Made by a program: the position numbers and the translations under genes. Positions 34,107 to 44,257 of a stretch of DNA of 64,000 bases are shown piece after piece (within the stretch, counting starts at the first letter, position 1; each line of letters begins with the position of its first letter). The notes under the pieces are model-generated. The model worked only from the letters and a program-made list of their open reading frames with translations, was not told where the DNA came from and searched no databases. The stretch is taken from assembly GCA_021234155.1 (NCBI GenBank), contig JAJEKV010000020.1, positions 8,784,563-8,848,562 on the forward strand, written 5' to 3'. The stretch comes from Isoetes taiwanensis. Taxonomy: Eukaryota > Streptophyta > Lycopodiopsida > Isoetales > Isoetaceae.

Positions 34107-36603
34107 CAAAGGGGATTTCAGGGGTAACTTGTTGGACGCAATGGTTTGTGTTAATTAATGGTAATGGTAGTGATGTGTTGGTTCTTGTATTGGACCTTGA
34201 GAATTTAAGAATGTTATGTACATCTCCATAGGTGGTCGTGCCTAAAACAATATGCCTTTAAAATCACTTATAACTGCACTTCCAAAATAAGGACATATAC
34301 ACTATCGTATAGGTTTTAAATTCAACACCAAAGATAATGTTCCAATCTATTAATGTAATGTAAACCGAAGACAGAATAGAAATTAGATCCTTGAGAATAG
34401 AAATTAGGGCATTATATACAACATCAACATCATGTCCTAAAGAATAAATAAACAAAGCATGTGTACATCCATGTTTTATCTATAGACAATGGTATGTGAC
34501 GTTCCCGACTAGGTTTCTCAATCACTTTAAGTTTATTAAATATGTTGCTAGCAATTTTCAAGACATTAACTCATCAAATGTCCTCAAGAAAAATCTCTGT
34601 ATGCTTTGGGCTGCAAATATTAGGGGGTTTAGAAACCTCAAATGGTAGAATCCCAAGTGTACAAATGGTAGAATCCAACAGCACAAGTATCTTTTGAGTC
34701 CTCTTAAAGCAGTTCTAGTTGCCTAAGGAGCCTGTATGCTTATAGTTTTTGCAGACAAGGAAGAATAACTACATGAACAAATTCTGATGTAATTTGTATA
34801 GGTGACGGCCACCTTGTGCTTGAACCCATCTTCTGAAACACTTCTTCCCTGCTTAAGAATAAAGTAATCTAGATCATTTGAAGAACATGAGGTAGAACAG
34901 GTTGTAGAACTGGTTGCTGCTCTACTGCTAAAGGCTGTTCTCATTGCTTTAGCATGTGAATATGATCTGCTTATGCTACGAAACTAGATAAGAACAAAAA
35001 CGAAGAAGCCTTACCTTGGGCCACGCAGCAATGCAAATAATAGAATGTGAGCTTGAAACTTTAGAAGCAAAGGCATCAGTAAAAGAACTACATCTTTGTT
35101 CCAATCTGCAAATGGGCTGTACACGGTACATGGCAAAATCAAAGAGTGCCTTTACTCATCCCAGATTGATAAAGTCTCCACCGTTTTACCTTCTATAGCA
35201 AAAACCTCCATCAATAATAATATTGGCAAGAAGACTGCTTCACAAAAAGACTGATATGTCCCGAAAACAGGCTGTTTTGCTTCCATTTCCATATATAAAC
35301 CTACAACCATTTTATCCCTTTCACATTTAATATGCACAGCTCAATTCCACCGGATCAGTTCTTCCCTCAAACCATAACCCTTAAGTTGCTGGGGGTCCAT
35401 TTTTTTGTGCAAACGGCCAGTCTTGGCGTTATGAAAAAAGACCAACTAACTCTGCTAATCGCCATTTCTAGCTACAATCTCTTGGGATTTCTACAAATCG
35501 CCCAAGCAATAACCTGTAAAGCAAGGATCCGCTCTGAATCCATTATCTTGATTGATATACTCGGCCTTCATCTCATGGCGTTGATGTGAAGTTAGATTGC
35601 AGAACGCTCAATCAACCCTAAAATAAACCTGATCTACTTTGTTTGAGACCTGCCTCCCCCTTCCCCTCCCCGAGACCTGCCCTAAAGTATCCCTTCTTCG
35701 ATTAACCCTAAAATATCCTTCTTCGAGCCTTGCATGCTTCCCTTGAAGATATCCTAAAAAATCATAGGTGTAACCATTAAAACATGTCAGTAAAAATTAA
35801 TGTGACCATATGCGCACTCTAGATGTACGCATTAGTACGTCCTTAAAATACGGCGACCAAATCTTAGCAAAACCATAGGAAAAAACGTATAAAAACATAA
35901 AAATAACCCCCTGTTATTGTGCTACATATTCAAATTTCATTGGATGCATTTTAAGCCTTTTAGAAAAACTAAACATGGGATTCCACATTGCTTGACAGAT
36001 AGGTCCAAACCTATGAATGATGCAAGAGTAGAAAGCAATATGTGCAGAAAATGCTGGGTTTATTTAAACATGTTTGGCTTCCTAATGCGATAGCCCATTA
36101 TATCGTAAGGGATTGTGTACTTATGAAAGATGGCAAGATATCCCATTTATTTTCAGGGTTACTATTGGGGTGCTTTGGGATGCATTTAAGTAGATTTTCA
36201 CAACATTAGTACGTTTCTTGAGGTACTTCCAAATATATCATACTTTTAGAATTTGGACAAGAATACCAGGGTTGCATATATTATTCCCTAGTATTGCCCA
36301 AATAAGGCAGTGCATTCCCATAAAAGGACCATATAATCAAACTTCATTTAAGAGTAGAAATTGGATTGCTAAGTTTTATAAATACAAAGGGAACCAGTAT
36401 CGTCATCTTGGTTTGATGCCTGTATGAAGGCAACACTCGCTTTGCCATTAGACGTCTTGGCAACCTCAAACTACCAACATTCATATCCAACTATTTTTAT
36501 GTTAAACATCACTCTGAGATGGATTTTGAGTCTTATCGTACCACCATTCGCACATTCAAGCAACTTAGTCCCTCATGATTCGAGTTAACACACAACTTCT
36601 TAT
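34107..36603. other. Intergenic DNA, no gene recognised
   Basis: About 2.5 kb with short frames only. It holds one member of a dispersed 121-bp repeat (35811-35931) and a Helitron 3' end at its right edge. Confidence 0.4.
35811..35931 (-). repeat. Dispersed 121-bp repeat, copy 1
   Basis: Inverted relative to 47457-47577. Shared landmarks are TAACAGGGGGTT, TACTAATGCGTACATCTAGA and TTTGCTAAGATT-like text. Confidence 0.75.
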
Positions 36604-36633
36604 GCCCGACAATGCTGGGCATACGTTTACTAG
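36604..36633 (+). mobile_element. Helitron 3' terminus 3
   Basis: GCCCGACAATGCTGGGC (36604-36620) keeps four closing GC pairs. It is followed by nine bases and CTAG (36630-36633). The next base is C instead of the usual T. Confidence 0.6.
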
Positions 36634-36867
36634 CCATTTTTAAGGAAGGAAGGAAGGAAGTAAGTATATTTTAACGTTATATCTTAATTTACAATGCAAA
36701 TAGTTGACAGATGGTTTACAGAAATTAAGCTTTAATTGAAGCTGGATGTACTTGAAATTTTACTGCCAAGGTGAAAGGCAGCAAAAAATTGTTGTGAATA
36801 ACCTGTTTATGTTTCTGCCAAGCCAAGGATTGCAAGTAAACATTCAAATTTTAAGCTTTGAATGAGA

Positions 36868-36943
36868 GGAATATTCTAAAGATTATTATCTTGATGAAGG
36901 AATATTTTGAGTAGTTATCAAGATAATCTTTAAAATATTCTGA
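36868..36943. repeat. Small imperfect inverted repeat
   Basis: GGAATATTCTAAAGATTATT... (36868-36895) is roughly inverted in ATCAAGATAATCTTTAAAAT... (36918-36943). It lies just before the repeated block at 36925. Confidence 0.5.
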
Positions 36944-37044
36944 AGATACTGCAAGTTACAGCTTTTAACCTCGCTTATAGATCTAACGGTTGACAATGGT
37001 TAAATCAGAATAATCTTTCAGGCTAATGGGTTAAGTAGCTTATG
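36925..37044 (+). repeat. Repeated block shared with 6351-6466
   Basis: Same orientation as the first copy and likewise upstream of a proline-rich gene copy. Confidence 0.7.
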
Positions 37045-37049
37045 TAATA

Positions 37050-37171
37050 GGGAAAGTTCTGATAGAGGAAATTCCACGAGAGAATTTCCTGAGGCGGCGC
37101 CCAAGCGGCGAAGCCGCAGCGCCGCCGAGGGAATATTCTCGAGGGAATATTCCGAGATGAGGAACTTTCCC
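37050..37171. repeat. Cloverleaf-like foldback: one closing stem, three hairpin arms
   Basis: The outer stem GGGAAAGTTC (37050-37059) pairs perfectly with GAACTTTCCC (37162-37171). Inside are three perfect hairpins. Arm 1 is AGGAAATTC (37066-37074) with GAATTTCCT (37082-37090). Arm 2 is GGCGGCGC (37093-37100) with GCGCCGCC (37119-37126), enclosing GCGGC/GCCGC. Arm 3 is GGAATATTC (37130-37138) with GAATATTCC (37145-37153). Linkers are 2-8 nt. It touches the left end of the Crypton-type element. Confidence 0.88.
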
Positions 37172-37347
37172 GGACGTAATCCACATTAGGGTGAGATTAC
37201 GTCCCTGCAAAAATTTCCCCTTCTCTTTCTTTCTAGCTGCTCCGGCGAGGCGATCGTCGTCTCTATAAGAGTTTTGTGTTTTGTAAGAGGTTTAGGCGAG
37301 GCGCTGCTTGGATTCCCTACTATTAGGCGATTTTTTGGTAGGATTTT

Positions 37348-37625
37348 GTTAGAAAATAAAAGGTTTCTTGAAGATTCAGAAAATTTTGTTGGCTTGGAGC
37401 AGTGCGAGGTTGTTGTGGCGAGTTGTGGTGACTGTCGGCTTGATTTGGCGAGTTTTGGTAAAAACTTTGGTTAAAAAATCAGAAGTTTCTTGAAGATTCA
37501 GGAAATTTTGTTGGCTTGGAGCAGTGCGACGTTGTTGTGGCGAGTTGTGGCGACTGTCAGCTTGACTTGGCGAGGTTTGGTAAAACTTTGGTTAAAAAAT
37601 CAGAAGTTTCTTGAAGATTGTTCTG
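37348..37625 (+). repeat. Tandem repeats in the leader of the Crypton-type gene
   Basis: A unit of about 120 bp (TTTCTTGAAGATTCAG... TTGGCTTGGAGCAGTGCGA... TTTGGTTAAAAAATCAGAAG) occurs just over twice upstream of the ATG. Confidence 0.85.
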
Positions 37626-37922
37626 TTTTCTTGAAGATTATTCTGAAGTTTCTGTTCGACCTCCTTGATTTCGGGCAGTATCCGAGACTCTTAGGCCTGA
37701 ACATTCTGTCCACTGCTCTACTGTAAGTTATTTAATTTCTATTTTGTTTACTTTCTTTTAGTAGGTTATTTCTATAAGTAGGTTATTTTGGTAAGTACGT
37801 TATTTTGGTAGGATTTTCTGTAAGTAGTTCTTCACTAGGTTTTTATTTTCTGTTTTGTACTACAGGTGTTTGTTGATGGAAACAACAGGTTTGGTGATTC
37901 GAGTTGTTTCAATTAGTCAATA

Positions 37923-40155
37923 ATGGAAGCAGCAATGATATTACTATTGTTGTTTATGTTAGTCATGCCTGAAGATTCTCAGCCTTCTTTCTGTCTGGTG
38001 CCTGGAAATCCTTCCTTGATGCATGTTAGTTTAGAAGAGATTCAAAGCATTCTAGCAGAGTTTGATGATGAGAGCAGTGACGAAGAGCAAGAGCAATCTG
38101 ATCCAAAGGATAAGTGGCTTCCACTTGACGAAGATCTGCTATCTGAAGCTTTAAATGGCGGTCCGGATCGTTCGAAGCCAGTCAATAGTTGGGCAAGAAG
38201 ACGATTTGATGAGTGGCGTAAAGATTTTGGTCTCGACGTGTCGATTCCAATCGAGAAGCTGAATTTGGTGGAGCTGAATAAAATGCTGACGCATTTTATG
38301 CTACAGGTAATTTATTTTATTTTTTGTAATTTGTTTTATGTTTTGTTATTTACATTGCATTATTTCCTAATTAGGCGAAGAAGAAGAATGGCAAGCTTTA
38401 TCCTCCAGGAACGTAAGTATTTCGCTTTTGAGAATTCTTTTTTTATGCTTGTCTATTTTTTATATTGATGTAATTTATTGTTATGTTGTAGTTTAAATTC
38501 TTTGTTGCGAGGAATTGGAAGGATTGTACGCAGGGAGCAGAATAAAGTTCAAGGGCAGACTGGTGTCCGTCAGCCCCCATTTAATATCCTTCTTGATCTG
38601 ATCTTTACTCGCATTTGTTTGCATGGTGAAGAAATTGAGAAAGGATGGCAACTATGAGAAGCCAAAGAAAAAAGCACCTGTCATTACCTTTGCCGTAGAA
38701 AAGGACATCTTAGATGACATTGACCATCAAATTACGCATCCTTTAGGTTGTGTCAAAAGGCTGCTCTATTATATGCTGACGCTTTTGGGATTAGGGGGAA
38801 TAAAGAGCTATATCGTGTAAAGGATGTTGACATGACCTTGGAGGTAGATGAGGGTGGGGAATTAGTGAAGTATGGAGAGCGTCTTAGTAAAAACTACAAT
38901 CCTAGTGTGACAAAGTTTGATGACAATCATTTTCTTCAACCGGTTTGGACATATAAAGTTGATTTTGTGCTGACGTATAAGGAGTACGTACGACACTTGC
39001 CTGCTAAGGAAAATGATTCGGAACCGCGCCATTTCTTTTTGCAGCCAATTCCTAGGTACAAGAAAAATGTGAGTTTCTTTTTATTTATGTCTTCAGTTTC
39101 AGTGAGTATTTTCTGCTTTGTTTTTGTATTAACATTGTAATCTGTCATGGGTGTGGTATGCTGTGACACCTGTAGGTTGTAACTCCATTTCAAAGTGGCT
39201 GAACATCATGGCATCTGTTGTCCATCCCGAAACTGAAATCTGTAACAAGTCTGGCAGGGTATCTTTGGTGTCTCGTCTCGCAGCAGCATGTTCCTTCCGA
39301 TGTTGGGATGTGCATAACTGGCCATAAGAGTACTCCATCTTACGAAAAGTAAGAATTATTGTTGTTACTTAATTCCTATTTTGTTGTTTAATTTTTACTT
39401 TCTATTTGCAGGTATGATCGAACGCGAGTATCTAAAGTCAATGCATGTATGAATCTTATCAGCCAACCTATCAATGCTGACGGAGCTATGCGGGCATATA
39501 AAGACGTCCTATCTGGTAATTTTTTGTTATAATATTATCTTTTACTTCTGTTTTTTTCTGTTATTTATGTTCTGTTATGTTCATGTTGTTTATGTTTATT
39601 TATATTGTGTTATTTTGTGTTCCAGATGAAGTGTCCAAGCAAAATATCATTGGAAATAGGAATCCTCTTCAACAATTGAATGGTAATGCGAGTTCTGTAT
39701 TGCGTCAGGGCAATCTAGGGTCTGCAGTTTTGCAACAGAAGTCAGGAGTTCTGCAGGAGAATGTAGGAGAATTGGAGAATGCAGGAGTTCCGCAGGAGAA
39801 TGCAGGAGAACGCAAGAGAGTGCAGGATGAAGTACAGGTACCACAATTTTCGTCTATGGCAATAGAGGGTAGTTCTTCTGGTGTTGCAGCTGAAGAAATG
39901 ATAGTTGATAAGGGTAAGCAGATTGCTAGCAGTGTTGTACCTGTGATTGAAGTAGATGAAGATCTGTATGATGCCTCATTTTATGATGAGTTAAGCAAGG
40001 CTTATCCTGAGAGTGCCAAAGCCATTGGTAGATATTCTGCACCTGTGATTCAAGGCAACTTCTCTAATTGCACCTTTAACTTTAGTGGAGTTGATATGAA
40101 TCAGCTTGTTGGAGTTATTTCAAGTTCATTGCTAAAGAACAAGCATCAAGGGTGA
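37923..40155 (+). pseudogene. Crypton-type tyrosine recombinase (DUF3504-like), frameshifted
   Basis: Six exons with GT-AG borders: 37923-38306, 38375-38412, 38492-39068, 39176-39348, 39412-39515 and 39626-40155. The N-terminal part (SWARRRFDEWRKDFGLD, then ELNKMLTHFMLQAKKKNGKL and YPPGTLNSLLRGIGRIVRRE) matches the core-binding region of the ZMYM2/QRICH1/KIAA1958 type, which derives from Crypton transposons. The catalytic half shows AFGIRGNKELY, KSGRVSLVSRLAAA and, after a one-base frameshift near 39291, TGHKSTPSYEKYDR, the GHxS and nucleophile-tyrosine box. The histidine of the usual HSLR box is not seen (KSGR instead). Other frameshifts lie near 38615, 38745 and 39190. The last exon ends with FSNCTFNF. 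Splice sites are intact, so decay looks recent. Confidence 0.82.
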
Positions 40156-40359
40156 TGATCTTGAATTTCAAAATGTTTTAATGGAGATTGAAACTTTGAC
40201 ATTGAAACTGAAACTGAAGCTTGTAATCTGTGTTTGAACTGTGCTGGTAATCTGTGTTTGGAACTGTGTTTAATTTGTGCCTGTGTAATCTGTAATGTAT
40301 AGTTGTAATTTGTTGTAATTTGTGTTTAAACTGTGCCATAAACTGAAATACTGAAAATG

Positions 40360-40420
40360 GTGAAGAATGGTGGAGACAAAATAACAAAGAATGGTGGAGA
40401 CAAAATAACAAAGTGGAGAT
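40360..40420 (+). repeat. Short tandem repeat near the right end of the Crypton-type element
   Basis: GAATGGTGGAGACAAAATAA occurs twice in a row. Confidence 0.75.
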
Positions 40421-40528
40421 GTAATTATAGGTTTGAAAACAGGCCAAAAAAACCAGTAATCTCACCCTAATGTGGATTACGCTCCGGTTCTCTGTCGTAG
40501 GATGGGCGGAAACAACTTGTATTCTGAA

Positions 40529-40591
40529 GTTACATGGAATAGGAACAGGTCGTGTATTCCGAATACACGACCAGTTCCCATTCCACGTAAC
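40529..40591. repeat. 63-bp near-perfect palindrome
   Basis: Two 31-base arms (40529-40559 starting GTTACATGGAATAGGAAC, and 40561-40591) are inverted copies with three mismatches around a single C at 40560. No spacer and no coding content. Confidence 0.9.
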
Positions 40592-40935
40592 AAAGAAAGC
40601 CAAGAACTGGCTGCAGGGCGAAGAAATGGAGCTGGGAGCTTTGCGAAGAGGGTTTCTCTTGAATCAGCCGACAGCAGTAGTAATCTTGGTTGGCGAAAAA
40701 CTTGATCTTGAATCAGTAAATTGATCTGGCACATTGGCAAAAAACCTTGATCTTGAATCGCTGAATCTGCCATCAGACTTGCTCGCAAATCATGCGAGAA
40801 ACAGGGTGCAACAGGTCATCCCCAGAATGCATAGTGATTTACCATTCTTGATTTGGATGGTCGCCACATGGCGGCTGTTCATTGGCTGATAATCAAGAAT
40901 AAGGCCTCGCTTTCCTTGACGTATTCGAGACTGCC

Positions 40936-40941
40936 ACGTGG
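40936..40941 (+). promoter_or_regulatory. G-box CACGTG upstream of the intact proline-rich gene
   Basis: Inside GCCACGTGGC, about 210 bp before the ATG. Conserved in copy 1, where two MITEs lie near it. Confidence 0.45.
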
Positions 40942-41096
40942 CGTCGTCAGAAAATTCCTCCGGAACAACGGCGACCCACTTCCATTTTTGATGAATGAAT
41001 ATGGGAAAGACCGGAAAGGAGAGCAAGACGTCAAAGTTAGCACAGGGTTGGGCCACCAACTAAGGAGACGCAGCTATGGAAACTAGCTCTCCGGCA

Positions 41097-41109
41097 GCAC
41101 TATATATAT
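41097..41109 (+). promoter_or_regulatory. TATA box of the intact proline-rich gene
   Basis: CACTATATATATTCC about 45 bp before the ATG, identical in copy 1. Transcription would begin near 41130. Confidence 0.6.
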
Positions 41110-41148
41110 TCCAGAGCTTCAAAAGTGAGCAGCGTCATAGAGGGCACC

Positions 41149-43385
41149 ATGGGTCCTTTGCGCATTTGTCTGATAATCTTTCTTTGCTTCAGTTGCTTTG
41201 CATTTCGAAATGCTTATGGTGCCAGAATAACTCCTTCTTCCGGCCACATTGTAAAGGGCCATGTCTACTGTGACTCCTGCCTGGAACAGAAATTCACAAG
41301 CCAGAGCATTTTGCTCCCCAGTAAGAATGCCGTTTGTTTCATTTTGATGCATTACTTTATGCCTTTTTTCTTGGTTTACTTACAAGTATAAGCTTGCTAC
41401 TATCTGCCTATTTGCTCTTGTTTTCTGCCTTAAATTAATATTCTTTTGCTTAATGTTCACTTGTAATGATGCTGTTAAATGTGCATAATTTGGATATGAT
41501 TAAGTGCTGCATGTGTGCTTGTTTTTCTGCCTTTGACTTAAAACCATTTTTCTTAATGTTCATAATAGTGTTGCACATGACAACATTTGGTTCATTTCTG
41601 AAATATGAGTTTCTATCTGTTGTAAACCCTGGTTTTTCTGCCAAAGATGCTTATGCTTCGTGATCATCCTTAATGATGCTGATAACATGTGCATCTGCTA
41701 TCAATTGATTTACTTTTGCTTCCATGAACATCGTGTTCAACACTGATATGCATTTTATGAGTTTTTTGAATTGCTTTGCAGATGTGACCATGGTGCTGGA
41801 ATGCAGGGAGCAGAATGGCAAGCTTGCATTTGGGACTATTCAGAAGACTGATATGAATGGAACTTTCAGCATGGAACTGCCAACTTCAGTGGAGCCTTCA
41901 AAGTGCACCATTGGTATGGTAGACAGTCAACCAAATCTGGCACCATCACTAAGCTCATGCACAAAGAACATCTGGAAAGGTCAGTTACATCCGAAACTGA
42001 AGGGGTCCCAACATGGTGCGAAGATCTACGGCGCGGGTCCATTTGTTCTAAAACCTGCTCAAAAGTTACAGTTGTGCAGCAAGGTTCCTCATAGTCCACA
42101 GTTGACTGTTTCTGAGATGGTCTCTCCTGTTCCAGAGACTTATCTGCCTCTCAAGCACTTCAAGCCGCTGCCATTTCCCCATAAAGTCTATCCTGATATT
42201 CCTAAGGAACCAGTTCCATATGGAAAGTTACCACCCCATGAGCCTCTTCCTCAACTGCCAGTTCCTCATGTTCCCAAAAAGGAATACCCACATGAGTTGC
42301 CTCCTCTGAAACCCCTTCCTCATCACAAAGTCTATCCTGATGTGCCTGTTCCTAAAGAGAAGCCAATCCCATGTCATCATAAACCTCTTCCTAAAGTCCC
42401 TCCTCACTTGCCCAAGAAAGAACATCCCCATGTGCCTGTTCCCAAAAAGGAGCCTATTCCTTATGGCAATTTACCACCTCATGAACCCCTCAAGCCTCTT
42501 CCCAAGGTTCCTCTTCCTCATTTTCCCAAGGAGAAGCCCCCTCATGTGCCTCTCAAGCCTATTCCTGAAGTGCCCTATCCTCATGAGAAATTGCCACCTC
42601 ATGAACCATTGAAACCTCTTCCTGAATTGCCTCCAATTCCGCACGAAAAGGTGCCACCTTTTCTCCCATTGCCTCAAGTCATTCCCATTCCTCCTGTCCC
42701 TAATGTGCACCCTTTGCCTGTCCCACTCAAAGAGCAGAAAGACTTGAAGGATATGAAGTTATATAAAGCTGAACCCATTCCTCATGATGTCATAGCTCCA
42801 TTGCCAACAGAAGTTCCACATGAAGTTCCACATGAGGTTCCAGTTATTCCTCCTTTGCATAAAGAAGAGCCTCTTCCACAAGATATTCCCGTGCTGCCAA
42901 CTGCGCATCCGAAAGCGCCATTGCCCATCCCATATGAGACAATCCCTCCATTCCATAAGGAACCTCTTCCACATGAAGTTATTCCTCCAATTCCAAAGGT
43001 GGAGCCAGTTCCAATACCAGAGGTTGTGCCTCCATTGCATGAAGAGGAGCCTCCTCATGAAGTCCCATATAAAGAGCCTGTTGCTATCCCTCATGAACCA
43101 GTTCCTATCCCTCATGAACCCATCCCAGTTCCACATGAAATAGTACCTCCAGTTGAGAAAGAACCTATCCCACATGAGCTACCACATGAAGAACCAATTC
43201 CACATGAATTACCACATGAAGAACCAATTCCACATGAGTTACCACATCATGAGCCTATTCCCCTTGAAGGTGAAGGTGGTGTCCCTTTCCCATTCTGGCC
43301 GATTCCATTTGGGATATCCCAAGCTATGAAGTTTTTTCCACCCATTTCCACGTTCTTTAATTTCCCATCTAAGCCAAACCCATAA
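41149..43385 (+). CDS. Secreted Ole e 1-domain proline-rich cell wall protein (intact)
   Basis: Two exons, 41149-41320 and 41782-43385, joined through a GTAAGA donor and a TTTGCAG acceptor. The joined frame is 591 codons. Residues 1-24 (MGPLRICLIIFLCFSCFAFR...) are a signal peptide. Residues about 27-160 form an Ole e 1-like domain with CDSC, VLECREQNGK, DMNGTFSM, PSKCTIGM and SSCTKN, the usual spaced cysteines. From about residue 175 the chain is a long Pro/His/Glu/Lys repeat region (PHEPLKPLP, PVPKKEPIPY), with three near-exact HELPHEEPIP units near the end. The C-terminus is hydrophobic (PFPFWPIPFGISQAMKFF). This layout is that of plant PRP2/PRP4-type extracellular matrix proteins. TATA box and G-box are conserved with copy 1. 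The ATG chosen is the first in frame that gives the signal peptide. Confidence 0.92.
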
Positions 43386-44257
43386 AACTTTGTAGAGGAG
43401 CATGCTACATTTAGAATCTAAGCTATAAATTTGCAAGGGCAAGTGTTGCTCTATGTATGTACATTCTAAATATGATTAAATGACTGCTCTACTTTGTTCT
43501 ATTTGAGTTCCTAAAATCCCCCTCCCTCTCCATAAAAACAAGATGGCAAGGCACTCTTGCATGGTTGTTGCTAACCTAGAGGGTCTTTTAATTGCAGAAA
43601 TTGTTTGAAGAAAAGATAGTGTATATGGTTAGGGTAGGGGGTTTTCAATTGTTTGCTACTGCATTTGGCATTATAGAATGAGTTGGTTTATTAACATATA
43701 GATTTTTATGGCGAGTTGTGATTGAGTGTCTGTTTCCTTGGAAGATAAGAATGAAATGTGTTTATTATATGTAAAGAAGAGATAAGTTTAAACAACACAT
43801 TGGTAAGGATGTTCCGAACAAATGTGGAGTGTGTTTGTGGTTTCAAAATACTTTAGGAGGGCCTAGTTTCTTACTTCTTGTTCATCCATTGGGAACACTA
43901 AGCTCTAGTTTCTTACTTCTTGTTCATCCATTGGGAACACTAAGCTTTAGCTTCAGAGCTTCCAAATCGATATTTGAAAGATAACACTTGCTCCAATCTT
44001 CTAGCCATAAAGTTTGCACAATCTTTTGTGTATTGCTGGAGGGTATTCAACCATTGGTTGGGCATAAGATTTTTGGGCAGTATTGTATCTTTGTTCGTAT
44101 AAATACCAAAATTGAGGTGCTTATTGCTAATTTTAGAGCTGCTAAAAATCCTGAGTCTTTTCAAGTTGTTTTTGTGTAAATAGTCGAAGGAATGGATTTG
44201 ATCCGGCCAGAAGTAGAAAGTGGACTGGTTTCGACATGAGCTTCCTGGTATGGGCCT
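43386..44257. other. 3' flank of the proline-rich gene
   Basis: No further gene seen. Contains a 42-bp exact tandem duplication at 43863-43946, apart from one base near its end. Confidence 0.5.
43863..43946 (+). repeat. 42-bp tandem duplication
   Basis: CTAGTTTCTTACTTCTTGTT... ACTAAGCT occurs twice head to tail. Confidence 0.95.

Larger units (their letters stand above)
37170..40487 (+). mobile_element. 3.3-kb element with 31-bp inverted ends carrying a Crypton-type recombinase
   Basis: Inverted repeats at 37176-37200 (GTAATCCACATTAGGGTGAG...) and 40456-40480 match over 25 bp exactly. They extend outward through CCGGAC / GCTCCGG with one indel. Each end is itself a small hairpin (GTAATC / GATTAC). 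Between them lies a single intron-containing, plus-strand gene preceded by a tandemly repeated leader. No clear target duplication is visible. Confidence 0.8.

Noticed and set aside
42759-43175. Minus-strand 138-codon frame rich in W, R, M and N
   Set aside because: It is the antisense of the CCT/CAT/GAA codon repeats of the proline-rich gene; the same shadow appears opposite copy 1 (20567-20821).
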